Program-made: the position numbers and the translations under genes
Assembly: GCA_003565295.1 (NCBI GenBank)
Contig: PXCO01000071.1
Location: forward strand, 1 to 64,000
Origin: Cyclobacteriaceae bacterium
Lineage (GTDB): Bacteria > Bacteroidota > Bacteroidia > Cytophagales > Cyclobacteriaceae
Length of the DNA stretch: 64,000 bases
Direction of reading: 5' to 3'
Notes under the pieces: model-generated
The model's database searches: none
Seen by the model: only the letters and a program-made list of their open reading frames with translations
Told to the model about the DNA's origin: nothing
Shown: one piece after another, positions 9,501 through 18,609 of the stretch
Layout: each line of letters starts with the position of its first letter
Position numbering within the stretch: the stretch's first letter is position 1

Positions 9501-11790
9501 TTATGTTGAATTTTCCTGGCTGATCCGCTAAGAAAGCGCTTACGGAAATGGCACGTGTATCCCAGGTAAACGACTTCCTCAAGGTTTGTAGTTTTTCCCC
9601 ACTTAGGTCTTTTATGTTCTGTACGGTCAAGGTCATTGAGGTATTGGTAGGAAACTGCTTGGCAAAAAACAAATGAAATACACCAGTTTCCTCAATCCAG
9701 CTTACCTTTTCGGGGTGACCCATATCCCTGTCCAAGGTATAAAGAAGACGATTTTTGGCAGCAGCAGCTATTACCTCTTTTCCAAACTTAACGCCAAGCA
9801 CCGTGGGGCTTACCCAATAAACGGTATCCAAATGATCCTCCCAGGTCCAACTATGAAAAAGGCTATCGGCAATATTTCCGCTTAGATCGCTTACATTAAC
9901 AACCGTAAATATATAGCCCCTATTAATCTCCATGGGTTCCTTTACCTCGCAGTATAAAATGCTGTCCATTTCCATTCGGGATTTGACTATTTCATTCTGG
10001 CTGATGGATAATTGCTTTAAGGTAATGGGATGATCCGATAGCGATTTGTTGAAGTGCACCAAAAAGCCAGTTTTGTCCAAGCCGGAAATAGCATGGATCA
10101 AAGGGGCTTGGGTATCGTAAGTAAAAGAAACAAAGTTTGGAGTTAACGATTGACCATTACAATCATAAAAACCTTGAAACTCCAATCTATACGAAAGCCC
10201 ATCCCTCATGGGAGCATCGAGCCTCGCCCAAAGTTGATCTCTGCCTAAACTGTCCAAAATTAAAGGAGCTCCGTCTAAGTCACCCATAAAACCCGCATCT
10301 AAGTCGGATGGCAGGGGCTTCGAAAAAGAAATCATTAAACGTTGGTCATTCAGGGGCATCACAGAAATCACCTCAAAGGGACGCTCATCGGGTACATCAC
10401 TGTAAACAGAATTTATGTCCCCCGGAGTACCACCCATTGGAGCAGCAGAACCCCTCCAGTTTGTGGCATCCGAACATATCAGGTAAGGGTTGATGCGTTC
10501 AAGCGACCACCCCCCTTGTGACTTTTGGGCATCTCCATACCAGGAAGTATCATATGCCAGGCTATCCACCGTATCCTCAAAGGCATCTTTAATGGAAATA
10601 TGCCCTGAGTTATTGGGTAAAGCCCTAAACCCACTCACACCTGCCACCTTTGCGAATGCAGTGAAGCTTTCCTTTCTTGTGGCAGGGGTAAGTAGAAAGT
10701 ATTCCCCTGCTTCCACAGCGATTTCCTCCACTGGATTGCCATTATAGGTAAGCCCTTTTAACAACATGGGCTTATCTGTACTGTTCCAAAGTTCGATGTA
10801 CTCATCATTTGCCCCTGTCGGAAAAGTGGGCTGTGGAGGGGGCAATGCCTTTGGGTTGGGATCTGCCATAAACTCATTGATCAATAAACTGCCTGGCAAA
10901 AGAGGGGATAGCAGTTCAAAATCATGGGTGAGTTGGACAGGGTCATCGCTATCCTTCATCAATACCCCATCTATTACCAGAGAATAACGATTAGGGTAGA
11001 GGTACTCCTCAAACCATGCCAACAAGGAGCCATTCACTATTTCCATTTGTGTCGGCTCTCCATATTCGGGGGATAGTACCAGTCTTTGAGGCAGACTGGA
11101 AAGTTCCTGCGAAAATTCGAGGATCAATGCCTTATCTTCGTGAAGCGTTACCTGCTCCACCTTAAAGGTCTCCATCTGTTCAACATCCTCTGGATCATTT
11201 GTGAGGGGCTTTGGGATTGAAAAATTATCGATAAATAACCGTGCAGCACTACCGCTTCCTTCACCGTAGTGAACCGTGATAATTAAGGTAACTGTAGATA
11301 ATTCCATCCAATCCCCGGGAATTGTAAACCCGTATTCCTGATAGGCGGTATCCTCATTGGGAAAACTATTATCATCGCCGATAAATTGGGTTTCGGAACT
11401 ACTTTCGGTTTGAGGGTCAAAAATACGGTAAGAGATCAAAACTGGCCTTGTGCCGGTTCCGTTCCGCAGGGTTTTTGCAAAGAAGGAAATATTATTGTTT
11501 TTCAACCCAATAGTGGATGTTTTTACGTAAATTTGCGCGTCAAAACTACCGATGGTTTGTATGCCCAGTGCATGGGAACCATTCAGTCCTTCGCCTGCGG
11601 CTTGGAAAACCCTTGAAGTACCTGTGCGCACCTCATTGGCAGACCAACCCGGTAAAAATTCTTCAGGATAACTGACGATTTCAAAATTGCTTTCGAAATC
11701 CTGAAGGATAAAAGTTTCGGCTTTTGGCAAAAATCTAAAGCCTAGTATGGAAAAAGCAATCAAACCCCATACAGACAAGGAGGCTTTCAT
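6532..11790 (-). CDS. Large surface protein with repeated Ig-like (Big_5/SbsA-type) units, three lamin-tail domains and C-terminal FlgD-like domain
   Basis: 1752 aa; three lamin-tail signatures (LLINEFMADPNP...YIELWNST, LVINEIMPAPRP...YIEIYNPS, VVINEVLFNPR...FVELYNAS); recurrent FxWDTxxP...FxKPL units; C-terminal LRIYGVTGRMVREL...GFYTWDGTDAKGARVSAGYYI. Confidence 0.85.
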   Translation of the reverse strand: MKASLSVWGLIAFSILGFRFLPKAETFILQDFESNFEIVSYPEEFLPGWSANEVRTGTSRVFQAAGEGLNGSHALGIQTIGSFDAQIYVKTSTIGLKNNNISFFAKTLRNGTGTRPVLISYRIFDPQTESSSETQFIGDDNSFPNEDTAYQEYGFTIPGDWMELSTVTLIITVHYGEGSGSAARLFIDNFSIPKPLTNDPEDVEQMETFKVEQVTLHEDKALILEFSQELSSLPQRLVLSPEYGEPTQMEIVNGSLLAWFEEYLYPNRYSLVIDGVLMKDSDDPVQLTHDFELLSPLLPGSLLINEFMADPNPKALPPPQPTFPTGANDEYIELWNSTDKPMLLKGLTYNGNPVEEIAVEAGEYFLLTPATRKESFTAFAKVAGVSGFRALPNNSGHISIKDAFEDTVDSLAYDTSWYGDAQKSQGGWSLERINPYLICSDATNWRGSAAPMGGTPGDINSVYSDVPDERPFEVISVMPLNDQRLMISFSKPLPSDLDAGFMGDLDGAPLILDSLGRDQLWARLDAPMRDGLSYRLEFQGFYDCNGQSLTPNFVSFTYDTQAPLIHAISGLDKTGFLVHFNKSLSDHPITLKQLSISQNEIVKSRMEMDSILYCEVKEPMEINRGYIFTVVNVSDLSGNIADSLFHSWTWEDHLDTVYWVSPTVLGVKFGKEVIAAAAKNRLLYTLDRDMGHPEKVSWIEETGVFHLFFAKQFPTNTSMTLTVQNIKDLSGEKLQTLRKSFTWDTRAISVSAFLADQPGKFNITFNKSLDPKWAAIPAHYQVNNGVGEPKSVKMISADEVALGFQHPWEQGQNYRLSIRQLKDLFGQPMNRTINLDFVWDTLPPVIDSVHLLSPYRIELYLSKPIKELDEVLVNGKRMEFFVADKPYILESKTPLPKGLIEINIFGAKDEKGRMLEPLTYQKDHSLKAIGEARIWGEKEVQLMFTQYLQEDHEFTPDQFSINGLKPEMVRKGDLGYDCLLSLSNSLQLNGWLQFTYSLQGNDEGIPDSQISLELLYDDAIQDIWVENSKSISVVQQVPLDDSDPWLGDFKLLDNEVAVFPILNQSDPTRLQLVMDGPMPEAEILTLKIPPRKSKDGKWLAGSTRTLIWDPNPPRLMDVRVISAKEFILYFDKPLSPVFAVIPQFYSLEGQSPVEAVLGESSEQVLLVFIDNFEDSSVLSLELSGLEDMNGNVMEDTHFEVIFDPPRSPAYRELVINEIMPAPRPNQKLPNAEYIEIYNPSVETIYLGGMKIGNSRSNTHLPRSHLSPNSYLILCPMSQVAAFEGFGEVLGLSSWPTLLNAGDHVTLFNADGEIIDELVYTTESFGGSTFAQGGYSLEVVNPYYACADAENIQVSVSPDRGTPGKVNSLYGPEQMPQLPRLSKVEKMDANTLSLHFTKPVFNVSQAAVEIDPNFEVEFMVQDSVDPSIILVKLKDEIRINQFYTIKATNFRDCSGEELDQDASLAHLILPGEPEPGDVVINEVLFNPRLGTPKFVELYNASDHWVNLKQWKLANVSNDQISNRRAISTGDMIVPPDSYLVFTPDPDQLYQVYPQGVREQMKMLVLPSYPMGSGSVVLLDPNETFVERFDYHEKMHHGYLRDVRGGSLERYSARAPVDDPSNWHSASATSGFATPGRRNSSVYLENPLEKGLHISPEVFIPDAAGEIPFTTISYKMDNPGYMATLRIYGVTGRMVRELCHNVLWGQEGFYTWDGTDAKGARVSAGYYILWAELYHPSGQMHQIKKTVVVASKLR

Positions 11791-11911
11791 ATGTTGAATA
11801 TAATCATTAATGATTTAAATAAATACATAAAAAAGGAATAATTAACCAAAAAAATGCAAGTGTCTTTCTGAGTCACCTGCTTTTAATACCTTTTAAATAA
11901 AAAGAAGCGAG

Positions 11912-12901
11912 ATGAAATTAGCCGTAGTGGGAGCCACTGGATTAGTGGGCTCCGAAATCCTGGAAGTGCTGGAAGAGCATAGTTTTCCATTCGACGAATT
12001 GTTGCTGGTGGCCAGTGAACGATCCGCCGGAAAGAAAATGACCTTTAAAGGGGTGGAATATACCGTCATTGGTCTTAAGGAAGCGGTGGATAAAAAACCG
12101 GATATGGCCATTTTTTCGGCCGGTGGTAGCACCTCCTTGGAGTGGGCACCAAAATTTGCAGAGGTTGGCACCATCGTGATCGATAACTCCTCCGCCTGGA
12201 GAATGGATCCCACCAAGAAGCTGGTGGTACCTGAAATCAATGGGAAATCCCTGCGTATTGACGACCGTATCATCGCCAATCCCAACTGCTCCACCATTCA
12301 AATGGTCTTGCCCCTTTCACCCCTTAGGCAAAAATATGGCATAAAACGCATAGTGGTGTCCACCTACCAATCGGTGACCGGAACAGGAAAAGCTGCGGTG
12401 GATCAAATGATGGCCGAGAGAAATGGGGATAAAGCCGAAATGGTGTACCCCTATAAAATAGACCTCAATGTACTTCCTCATATCGATGTGTTTCAGGAAA
12501 ACGGATACACTAAGGAGGAAATGAAGATGATCAATGAGACCAAGAAAATCTTCGAAGATCCCAGCATCCAAGTTACCGCCACCACAGTACGTATTCCCGT
12601 GATGGGCGGGCACAGTGAATCGGTAAATGTGGAATTCAAAACAGACTTCGACCTGGAAGAAGTTAAAAAAATCCTTTCCACTACACCAGGGGTGGTCCTA
12701 CAGGATGATCCTGCCAACAATGTATACCCCATGCCCATCAATGCCCATAAAAAGGATGAGGTATTTGTGGGAAGATTAAGGAGGGACGAAAGTCAGCCCA
12801 ACACGCTGAACATGTGGATAGTGGCTGATAACCTTCGTAAGGGTGCGGCCACGAATGCGGTGCAAATCGCTTCCTACTTAATGGAACACAGCATGGCCTA
12901 G
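11912..12901 (+). CDS. asd: Aspartate-semialdehyde dehydrogenase
   Basis: GATGLVGSEILEVLEE N-terminus, IANPNCSTIQMV active-site Cys motif, RIPVMGGHSESV. Confidence 0.95.
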   Translation: MKLAVVGATGLVGSEILEVLEEHSFPFDELLLVASERSAGKKMTFKGVEYTVIGLKEAVDKKPDMAIFSAGGSTSLEWAPKFAEVGTIVIDNSSAWRMDPTKKLVVPEINGKSLRIDDRIIANPNCSTIQMVLPLSPLRQKYGIKRIVVSTYQSVTGTGKAAVDQMMAERNGDKAEMVYPYKIDLNVLPHIDVFQENGYTKEEMKMINETKKIFEDPSIQVTATTVRIPVMGGHSESVNVEFKTDFDLEEVKKILSTTPGVVLQDDPANNVYPMPINAHKKDEVFVGRLRRDESQPNTLNMWIVADNLRKGAATNAVQIASYLMEHSMA

Positions 12902-12904
12902 GCC

Positions 12905-14110
12905 ATGGATATTCTTTCCCTTTATACACAGGAATTACAAGCATTTGTGCAGGATCATTTATGGGATGATCCTGCTCATTTACTGCTCAAATATGCGGGA
13001 AGATCCCATTTGGACATCAAAGTCGCAGCAGCTCAAATAGCCGCTAGGCAGAAATCCGCGAATAAATTGCCCGAATGGAGTAAAAACCCTTCCATTATTT
13101 TCCCTCCTAGTCTATCTTTGGAGCAATGCTCTTCCCAAGCCACTGCCCTCTACAAGGCTCAACTGACTCATGGCCAATCCTTTGCAGACCTTACCGGAGG
13201 TTTCGGTGTGGACACCTTTTACATAGGACAACATTTTAAAAGTATTGTATATGTGGAAAAGCAAAATGACTTGTTTCATCTTGCAAGCCACAATCTGAAA
13301 TTTCTATTGCCAAACCAGGATATTCGTTTGGTAAATGGAGATGGCATAGCTTATATTAATAAATCGGATCAAAGGTTTGACCTGGTATATGTCGACCCTG
13401 CTAGGAGAGGGGAGGGGAATCAAAAGCTCTTTGAACTTAGCCTAAGTGAGCCAGATGTGGTAAAGCACTGGGGCCTATTATGCAATAACGCCAACATGGT
13501 CATGATCAAGGCTTCTCCCATGTTGGATATACATGCAGCCGTTCGCCAATTGAAGGGACTTTCTTCCATACATGTGGTAGCACATAAACAAGAGGTCAAA
13601 GAATTGCTACTTATCAAAGATTCTCGAATAAAAAGAACGGATCCTGAAATTGTTGTTGTGGAGTTGAGCAGGGATAATGTTTCTTTATTTACTTTTAGGC
13701 TTTTAGATGAAAAAGAAAGCAAGCCCACTACCGGCCCATTGGAACGGTTTCTGATTATTCCGCATCCAGGAATAATCAAGTCAGGAGGGTTCAACACTTT
13801 CGGTAAGCGATATGAACTTCTAAAGGCCCATGCCAACACACAAATTTACACCAGTCATAAGTTTCCAAGTTCAAAAATACCAGGAAAAGTATTGGAAGTG
13901 ATCAGTGAAATTAAATTGGACAGGAAACATATCCGCAGAGAGTTTCCGGATGGTTTGGTAAATGTAATTGCTAAAAACCATCCCTTGAAAGCCGAGGCCT
14001 GCAAAAAAAAATTCAAACTCAAAGATGGTGGGGATGATTATTTGGTTTTAGTGACAGATTCTGAAAACCGTGGCAGGGCATTAAAGTGTCAAGTGGCAAA
14101 ACAAGATTAA
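12905..14110 (+). CDS. Class I SAM-dependent methyltransferase with THUMP-like domain
   Basis: FADLTGGFGVDTFYIG SAM-binding motif and VYVDPARR. Confidence 0.75.
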   Translation: MDILSLYTQELQAFVQDHLWDDPAHLLLKYAGRSHLDIKVAAAQIAARQKSANKLPEWSKNPSIIFPPSLSLEQCSSQATALYKAQLTHGQSFADLTGGFGVDTFYIGQHFKSIVYVEKQNDLFHLASHNLKFLLPNQDIRLVNGDGIAYINKSDQRFDLVYVDPARRGEGNQKLFELSLSEPDVVKHWGLLCNNANMVMIKASPMLDIHAAVRQLKGLSSIHVVAHKQEVKELLLIKDSRIKRTDPEIVVVELSRDNVSLFTFRLLDEKESKPTTGPLERFLIIPHPGIIKSGGFNTFGKRYELLKAHANTQIYTSHKFPSSKIPGKVLEVISEIKLDRKHIRREFPDGLVNVIAKNHPLKAEACKKKFKLKDGGDDYLVLVTDSENRGRALKCQVAKQD

Positions 14111-14111
14111 G

Positions 14112-15035
14112 CTACCTTAGCTCTACCACCTCCCTTCGAAACACTAAGAGGTCCTGCTTCATCAGCTCAATGTAAGCTGCAAATAAGTCCAACATAGATG
14201 CCCTATTCTGAAGCTGGTCCACAGAATATTGACCTCCATCCGACAGGTACAAATCCAGGTTTTCACGAATATTGAAAGTTTCCCAAGAATGCATCATGTT
14301 ATCACGAATGGTTTCCCCATGAATTTCCACTTTTTTTTCATTGATATAATACCATACGGATGGAGGGATGTATTCGCTCCAATCCAGGTCTTCTGCATAC
14401 ACATCCCTAAGTAAGTTTACCTCGTGATCCACCTCCACAGTATACGTTTTCACCTTATTGAGCACGTTCAACACAATTGTAGCCAGCGATGCACCAACCC
14501 CCATAAGCTGCCGGAAAGTATTGGCATTGGCCACCCAAATGACCACCACTCCGCTAAGGATGTTAGCGGAAGCGTCCGTTACAATCCCCCCTACAGTTCT
14601 TTGGTTGGAAATATTCCTTTCCTTTCGGTTAAGATACCAGGCCAATTGCTCTGTTTTATCCTCCTCACATCTTATTGCCGCATTGAGAGATGAGACCTCC
14701 AATTCAGCCAAATTGATTTTATTTAGGATTTCTTGATAGTGCATAAAATAAAGAAGCTGATCCTCCTCACTGTCCAATTTGACAATTACCCTAAGTGGAT
14801 CTTTGAGGTTCAATGCATTGGCAACCACCAGGGCTCTTTCACTAAAGATATCCTGCAAATCATCATCAAAGTCATCTATTTCAAAATCGTCGGGTTTGGT
14901 CGCCTTAATGCCTTCGATGAAAGTATAACATGCTCCTTGAAAATCGTCCACTTTTTCCTCCACTATCCTAGTACCCCTACACGAAAAACCAATAAAAATA
15001 AGAACAATTAATAAGATTTGACGAAGGGTTTTCAT
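14112..15035 (-). CDS. Putative lipoprotein, paralog of the upstream lipoprotein
   Basis: N-terminal lipobox-like FIGFSCRGTR; shares CEEDKTEQLAWYLNRK, RTVGGIVTDA and MLDLFAAYIELMKQDLLVF with 15050-15979. Confidence 0.65.
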   Translation of the reverse strand: MKTLRQILLIVLIFIGFSCRGTRIVEEKVDDFQGACYTFIEGIKATKPDDFEIDDFDDDLQDIFSERALVVANALNLKDPLRVIVKLDSEEDQLLYFMHYQEILNKINLAELEVSSLNAAIRCEEDKTEQLAWYLNRKERNISNQRTVGGIVTDASANILSGVVVIWVANANTFRQLMGVGASLATIVLNVLNKVKTYTVEVDHEVNLLRDVYAEDLDWSEYIPPSVWYYINEKKVEIHGETIRDNMMHSWETFNIRENLDLYLSDGGQYSVDQLQNRASMLDLFAAYIELMKQDLLVFRREVVELR

Positions 15036-15049
15036 GTAACTTATGATGT

Positions 15050-15979
15050 TTAGTGCAAACTATAAAAAAATTTGGTAAAAAGCATCAGGTCTTGCTTCAT
15101 CAAATAAATTTGCGCCTCCAATTGATCCAACATATTGGCCCTGGTTTTCAATAATTCGGAATCATATTTGCCACCTTTTGAACGCAAAATTTCCAACGAG
15201 CTTACATCTACTTCAAAATCCTCCCATCGATCCACTAACCTATCTCTTTTTGAAACCGAGTCATCATTAACGTCAATATTGATGTATGCCCATACCGACT
15301 CAGGAAACACACGGTCTGAATTGTCTTTTAGGTAAATCATATCAATTACATTGAAAGGATGTTCAATTTCCACATATTTCTCCAGTCTAAGAATGGATAC
15401 ACCCAGCCAAACCTCTGCCAAACCTCCTACTATCCCAAGAACCTCCAACAAGGCTCCTGATGCTCCTGCCACAAGTGCCACTCCAGTCCCGGTGGAAATG
15501 GCTGCGCCTGTTACAATGGCTGCAACTGTTCGGTTGGTTTCTTTATTTTTGACTCTTTTATCGAGAAAAGTGGCAATTTGCTCAGCTTTCTCCTCCTCGC
15601 AATCTATGCCTCCGGTAATTGCAGAAATCTCGAAAGAGGCCATCTGAATGGCCCGCTCAATCTTCCTCCCCTCCTGATTGAGAAAATCCTCATCTGGTGA
15701 TTCTTTATTTATCTCCTTGATGTATCTGTGCATGGTGCCGCTTATCCCAAGGACTTTGGCCATTAGGAAAATTCTCTGGTCAGATATTTCGAGCTTCCAG
15801 CTTTCTGTCTCCTCATTCTCTTCAGAAATTTCGTAATTAATCTCGTTCATCATGACCAGCTCTTTGAGGCATTCTGCTTGGAAGGGCCTATCTAAGGACA
15901 CTCTAGCACGGTCGGTAGCACATCCGGCTACACCTATGAAAATGAAGGAAAAAGTCCAGAGTTTTATGTATTGCCTCAT
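15050..15979 (-). CDS. Putative lipoprotein with Gly/Ala-rich hydrophobic segment
   Basis: Lipobox VAGCATD; AAIVTGAAISTGTGVALVAGASGALLEVLGIVGG; start codon overlaps the CLC gene stop. Confidence 0.65.
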   Translation of the reverse strand: MRQYIKLWTFSFIFIGVAGCATDRARVSLDRPFQAECLKELVMMNEINYEISEENEETESWKLEISDQRIFLMAKVLGISGTMHRYIKEINKESPDEDFLNQEGRKIERAIQMASFEISAITGGIDCEEEKAEQIATFLDKRVKNKETNRTVAAIVTGAAISTGTGVALVAGASGALLEVLGIVGGLAEVWLGVSILRLEKYVEIEHPFNVIDMIYLKDNSDRVFPESVWAYINIDVNDDSVSKRDRLVDRWEDFEVDVSSLEILRSKGGKYDSELLKTRANMLDQLEAQIYLMKQDLMLFTKFFYSLH

Positions 15980-17277
15980 TCTAGTTTCCCCAATTTTTTG
16001 CCTTTATTCCTAAGTTGCCTGTGATGTTTTGGCGAGCCGATGATTTGAGAATTATAGATTCCTGCATGACCACTAAAGAGATAGGCCACCACACAAGCCA
16101 GCCCTACATATACTCCGGAGGGTGCACCAAACAATTCTATTCCCATCAGGGTGCAGGCCAAGGGGGTATTGGTGGCACCGGCGAAGACCCCCACAAATCC
16201 CATACCTGCAAGCAAGGCAACCGGTAAGGGTATTACCCCACTCAATGCATTGCCCAAGGTGGCGCCTGTGTAAAACAAGGGTGTAACCTCCCCTCCTTTG
16301 AATCCGGCACCAAGGGTTAGTGAAGTCATCCCGATCTTAGCCAAAAAATCATACCAGGGCAAATCCTCACTAAAGGCATCCACAATAGTAGGGATACCAA
16401 GCCCAATATATTTTGTAGTGCCCATCGCAAAAACAATCAGTGCCACCAGGATTCCCCCGATCACAGGCCTGAGAGGGGGATATGGAATTTGGTTTGAAAA
16501 GAGCTGGCTCCAGAAGTGTGTAGCCTTGGCAAATAGCCGACCTGAAAGCCCAAAGCAAATCCCAGCGGGAATAATCCAGAATATATTGATTAAATCCAAT
16601 CCTGGCACAAATGGAATTTCATAATGGGTATGAGGTACTTCCCACAAAACTGCGCAGGCGTAATCCGCCACAAAGGCCGAAAGGAAGGCAGGCAAAATGG
16701 ATTCATACCTGATCCTTCCAATGATCAACCATTCCAAAGCAAATACCGCCCCGGCCAATGGTGTTCCAAATACAGATGCAAATCCTGAAGCCACACCAAT
16801 CGTAATTAAAATTTTCCTATCGTCTTTTTCCAACCTGAACCATTTGGTGAACTGATCCGCAATAGCGCCCCCCATTTGGACGGCCGTACCTTCTCTCCCT
16901 GCCGAACCTCCAAAAAGGTGGGTCATGACTGTACCGAATAGCACCAAAGGCGCCATTCTTAAAGGAATGACCTTCAGTGGATTGTAAAATTCCTCAAGCA
17001 ATTGGTTATTCCCCTTTACCACCGATTCTCCGAATTTATGGTATACCCAACCAATGATAAAACCCCCCAAAGGAAGCAGGGCAATGATCCAAAGATTGGA
17101 TTCCCGGTAATTGGTGGCCCATTTCAATGAAATTAAAAAGACCGCAGAAGCAGAACCTGCCAAAAGACCCACTACAGTGGATACAAGAAGCCACTTTAGG
17201 GTATACTGGACGTTGGGAAAAAACTCTTCTCTGAGAAATTTTTGAAATTGCAGAAACTCATTGATCCTCTTCAACAT
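15976..17277 (-). CDS. CLC-family voltage-gated chloride channel / H+-Cl- exchanger
   Basis: FGGSAGREGTAVQMGGAIAD, GFASVFGTPLAGAVFALE and GAGFKGGEVTPLF motifs. Start placed at MLKRINEF; the ORF is open to 17457. Confidence 0.88.
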   Translation of the reverse strand: MLKRINEFLQFQKFLREEFFPNVQYTLKWLLVSTVVGLLAGSASAVFLISLKWATNYRESNLWIIALLPLGGFIIGWVYHKFGESVVKGNNQLLEEFYNPLKVIPLRMAPLVLFGTVMTHLFGGSAGREGTAVQMGGAIADQFTKWFRLEKDDRKILITIGVASGFASVFGTPLAGAVFALEWLIIGRIRYESILPAFLSAFVADYACAVLWEVPHTHYEIPFVPGLDLINIFWIIPAGICFGLSGRLFAKATHFWSQLFSNQIPYPPLRPVIGGILVALIVFAMGTTKYIGLGIPTIVDAFSEDLPWYDFLAKIGMTSLTLGAGFKGGEVTPLFYTGATLGNALSGVIPLPVALLAGMGFVGVFAGATNTPLACTLMGIELFGAPSGVYVGLACVVAYLFSGHAGIYNSQIIGSPKHHRQLRNKGKKLGKLE

Positions 17278-17637
17278 AAAGTTTTCAAATTTTTGCACAA
17301 ATAGATCTTCAATCCAGATAAACCTAGATGCACAGTTGAAGTAGGAGTCATCAGCCACTAAAAAACGGCGGTTTAAAAACTTACCGAATGCACAACCTTC
17401 GGTAATTTTTGGGCGGTACCCCATCACCATAGCGCACAAATATACAACTTGAATCAACTATTTCCCGAAGTCGGAACCTTTTTTAAGCATTTAATGAATT
17501 TTTATCTGATCCTACCTACGTATCCTTATTGTTGGGATTTATAAATTTCCTGTTGCATTTTCACCTATGGAATACTTTTTGAGCTGGGAGAAGTTATCCA
17601 GTTTCGGAAAAAAATTAAGGGGTTTGAACTATCACAA

Positions 17638-18534
17638 ATGAAAAACATACTAGTAACAGGAGGTTCGGGTTTAATAGGAAAAGAGCTTACGTCCAAATTA
17701 ACAGATCAAGGTTATCAAGTGGCTTGGTTGAGTCGAAACCCGGAGAATAAGCCTCAAAAATCATTTGCCTGGGATATTCAAAAGCAGGAAATGGATAAAG
17801 AGGCTTTAGATTGGTGCGATGCTATCATACACTTGGCAGGAGCGGGGGTAGCTGAAAAAAAATGGACTCAAGAGAGAAAACAAGAAATCCTAGAAAGCAG
17901 AACCCTTTCCACTCAGCTCCTTGTAAACAACTTGAGAACCATGGATAAACGACCCGCAGTAGTGATCGCTGCAAGTGGCATAAATTATTATGGTTATGAT
18001 ACTGGGGATAGATTGGTTGCAGAGGGAGAGCCCGCAGGGGAGGATTTTCTCGCCGAAGTAGTAAAAAAGTGGGAAAAAGCCACCGAAGAATTTGAGGTTT
18101 TCGGAATAAGGACTGTTCGATTTAGGTTAGGAATAGTTTTGTCCGCAGCGGGAGGCGCACTTACCGAACTGGTAAAACCCCCAGTCACTGCCCCATTGGG
18201 AAACGGAAAACAATACATGAGCTGGATCCACATTGAGGATATAGCCAACATGTTCATCCATGCCTTGGCAAACTCAGGTATACATGGTATATATAACGCC
18301 GTGGGACCCACACCAGTAAGCAACGCCATTCTCACGCAGCGCGCTGCAAAATTTAAAGGAAAACCATTTATAAATATTGGGGTACCTGGATTTGCCTTGA
18401 AATTAGCATTAGGAGAATTGGCCAATTTAGTGCTTGGGGGCATCAGAGTCAGTAATGACAAGATCCACTCATCTGGTTTTAAATACCAATTTCCTGAACT
18501 GGATGCTGCTCTGAAGAATATTTTTAAAAAATAG
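17638..18534 (+). CDS. TIGR01777/YfcH-type NAD-dependent epimerase-like protein
   Basis: NILVTGGSGLIGKELTSKL; DAIIHLAGAGVAEKKWTQERKQEILESR; C-terminal DUF1731-like. Confidence 0.9.
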   Translation: MKNILVTGGSGLIGKELTSKLTDQGYQVAWLSRNPENKPQKSFAWDIQKQEMDKEALDWCDAIIHLAGAGVAEKKWTQERKQEILESRTLSTQLLVNNLRTMDKRPAVVIAASGINYYGYDTGDRLVAEGEPAGEDFLAEVVKKWEKATEEFEVFGIRTVRFRLGIVLSAAGGALTELVKPPVTAPLGNGKQYMSWIHIEDIANMFIHALANSGIHGIYNAVGPTPVSNAILTQRAAKFKGKPFINIGVPGFALKLALGELANLVLGGIRVSNDKIHSSGFKYQFPELDAALKNIFKK

Positions 18535-18609
18535 GGCAAATCATAATTTTGGGGTTAATTTTATCTGTCGGCATTAAACCCCCTATGTTTTCGGTAAAAC
18601 CATTCATCC

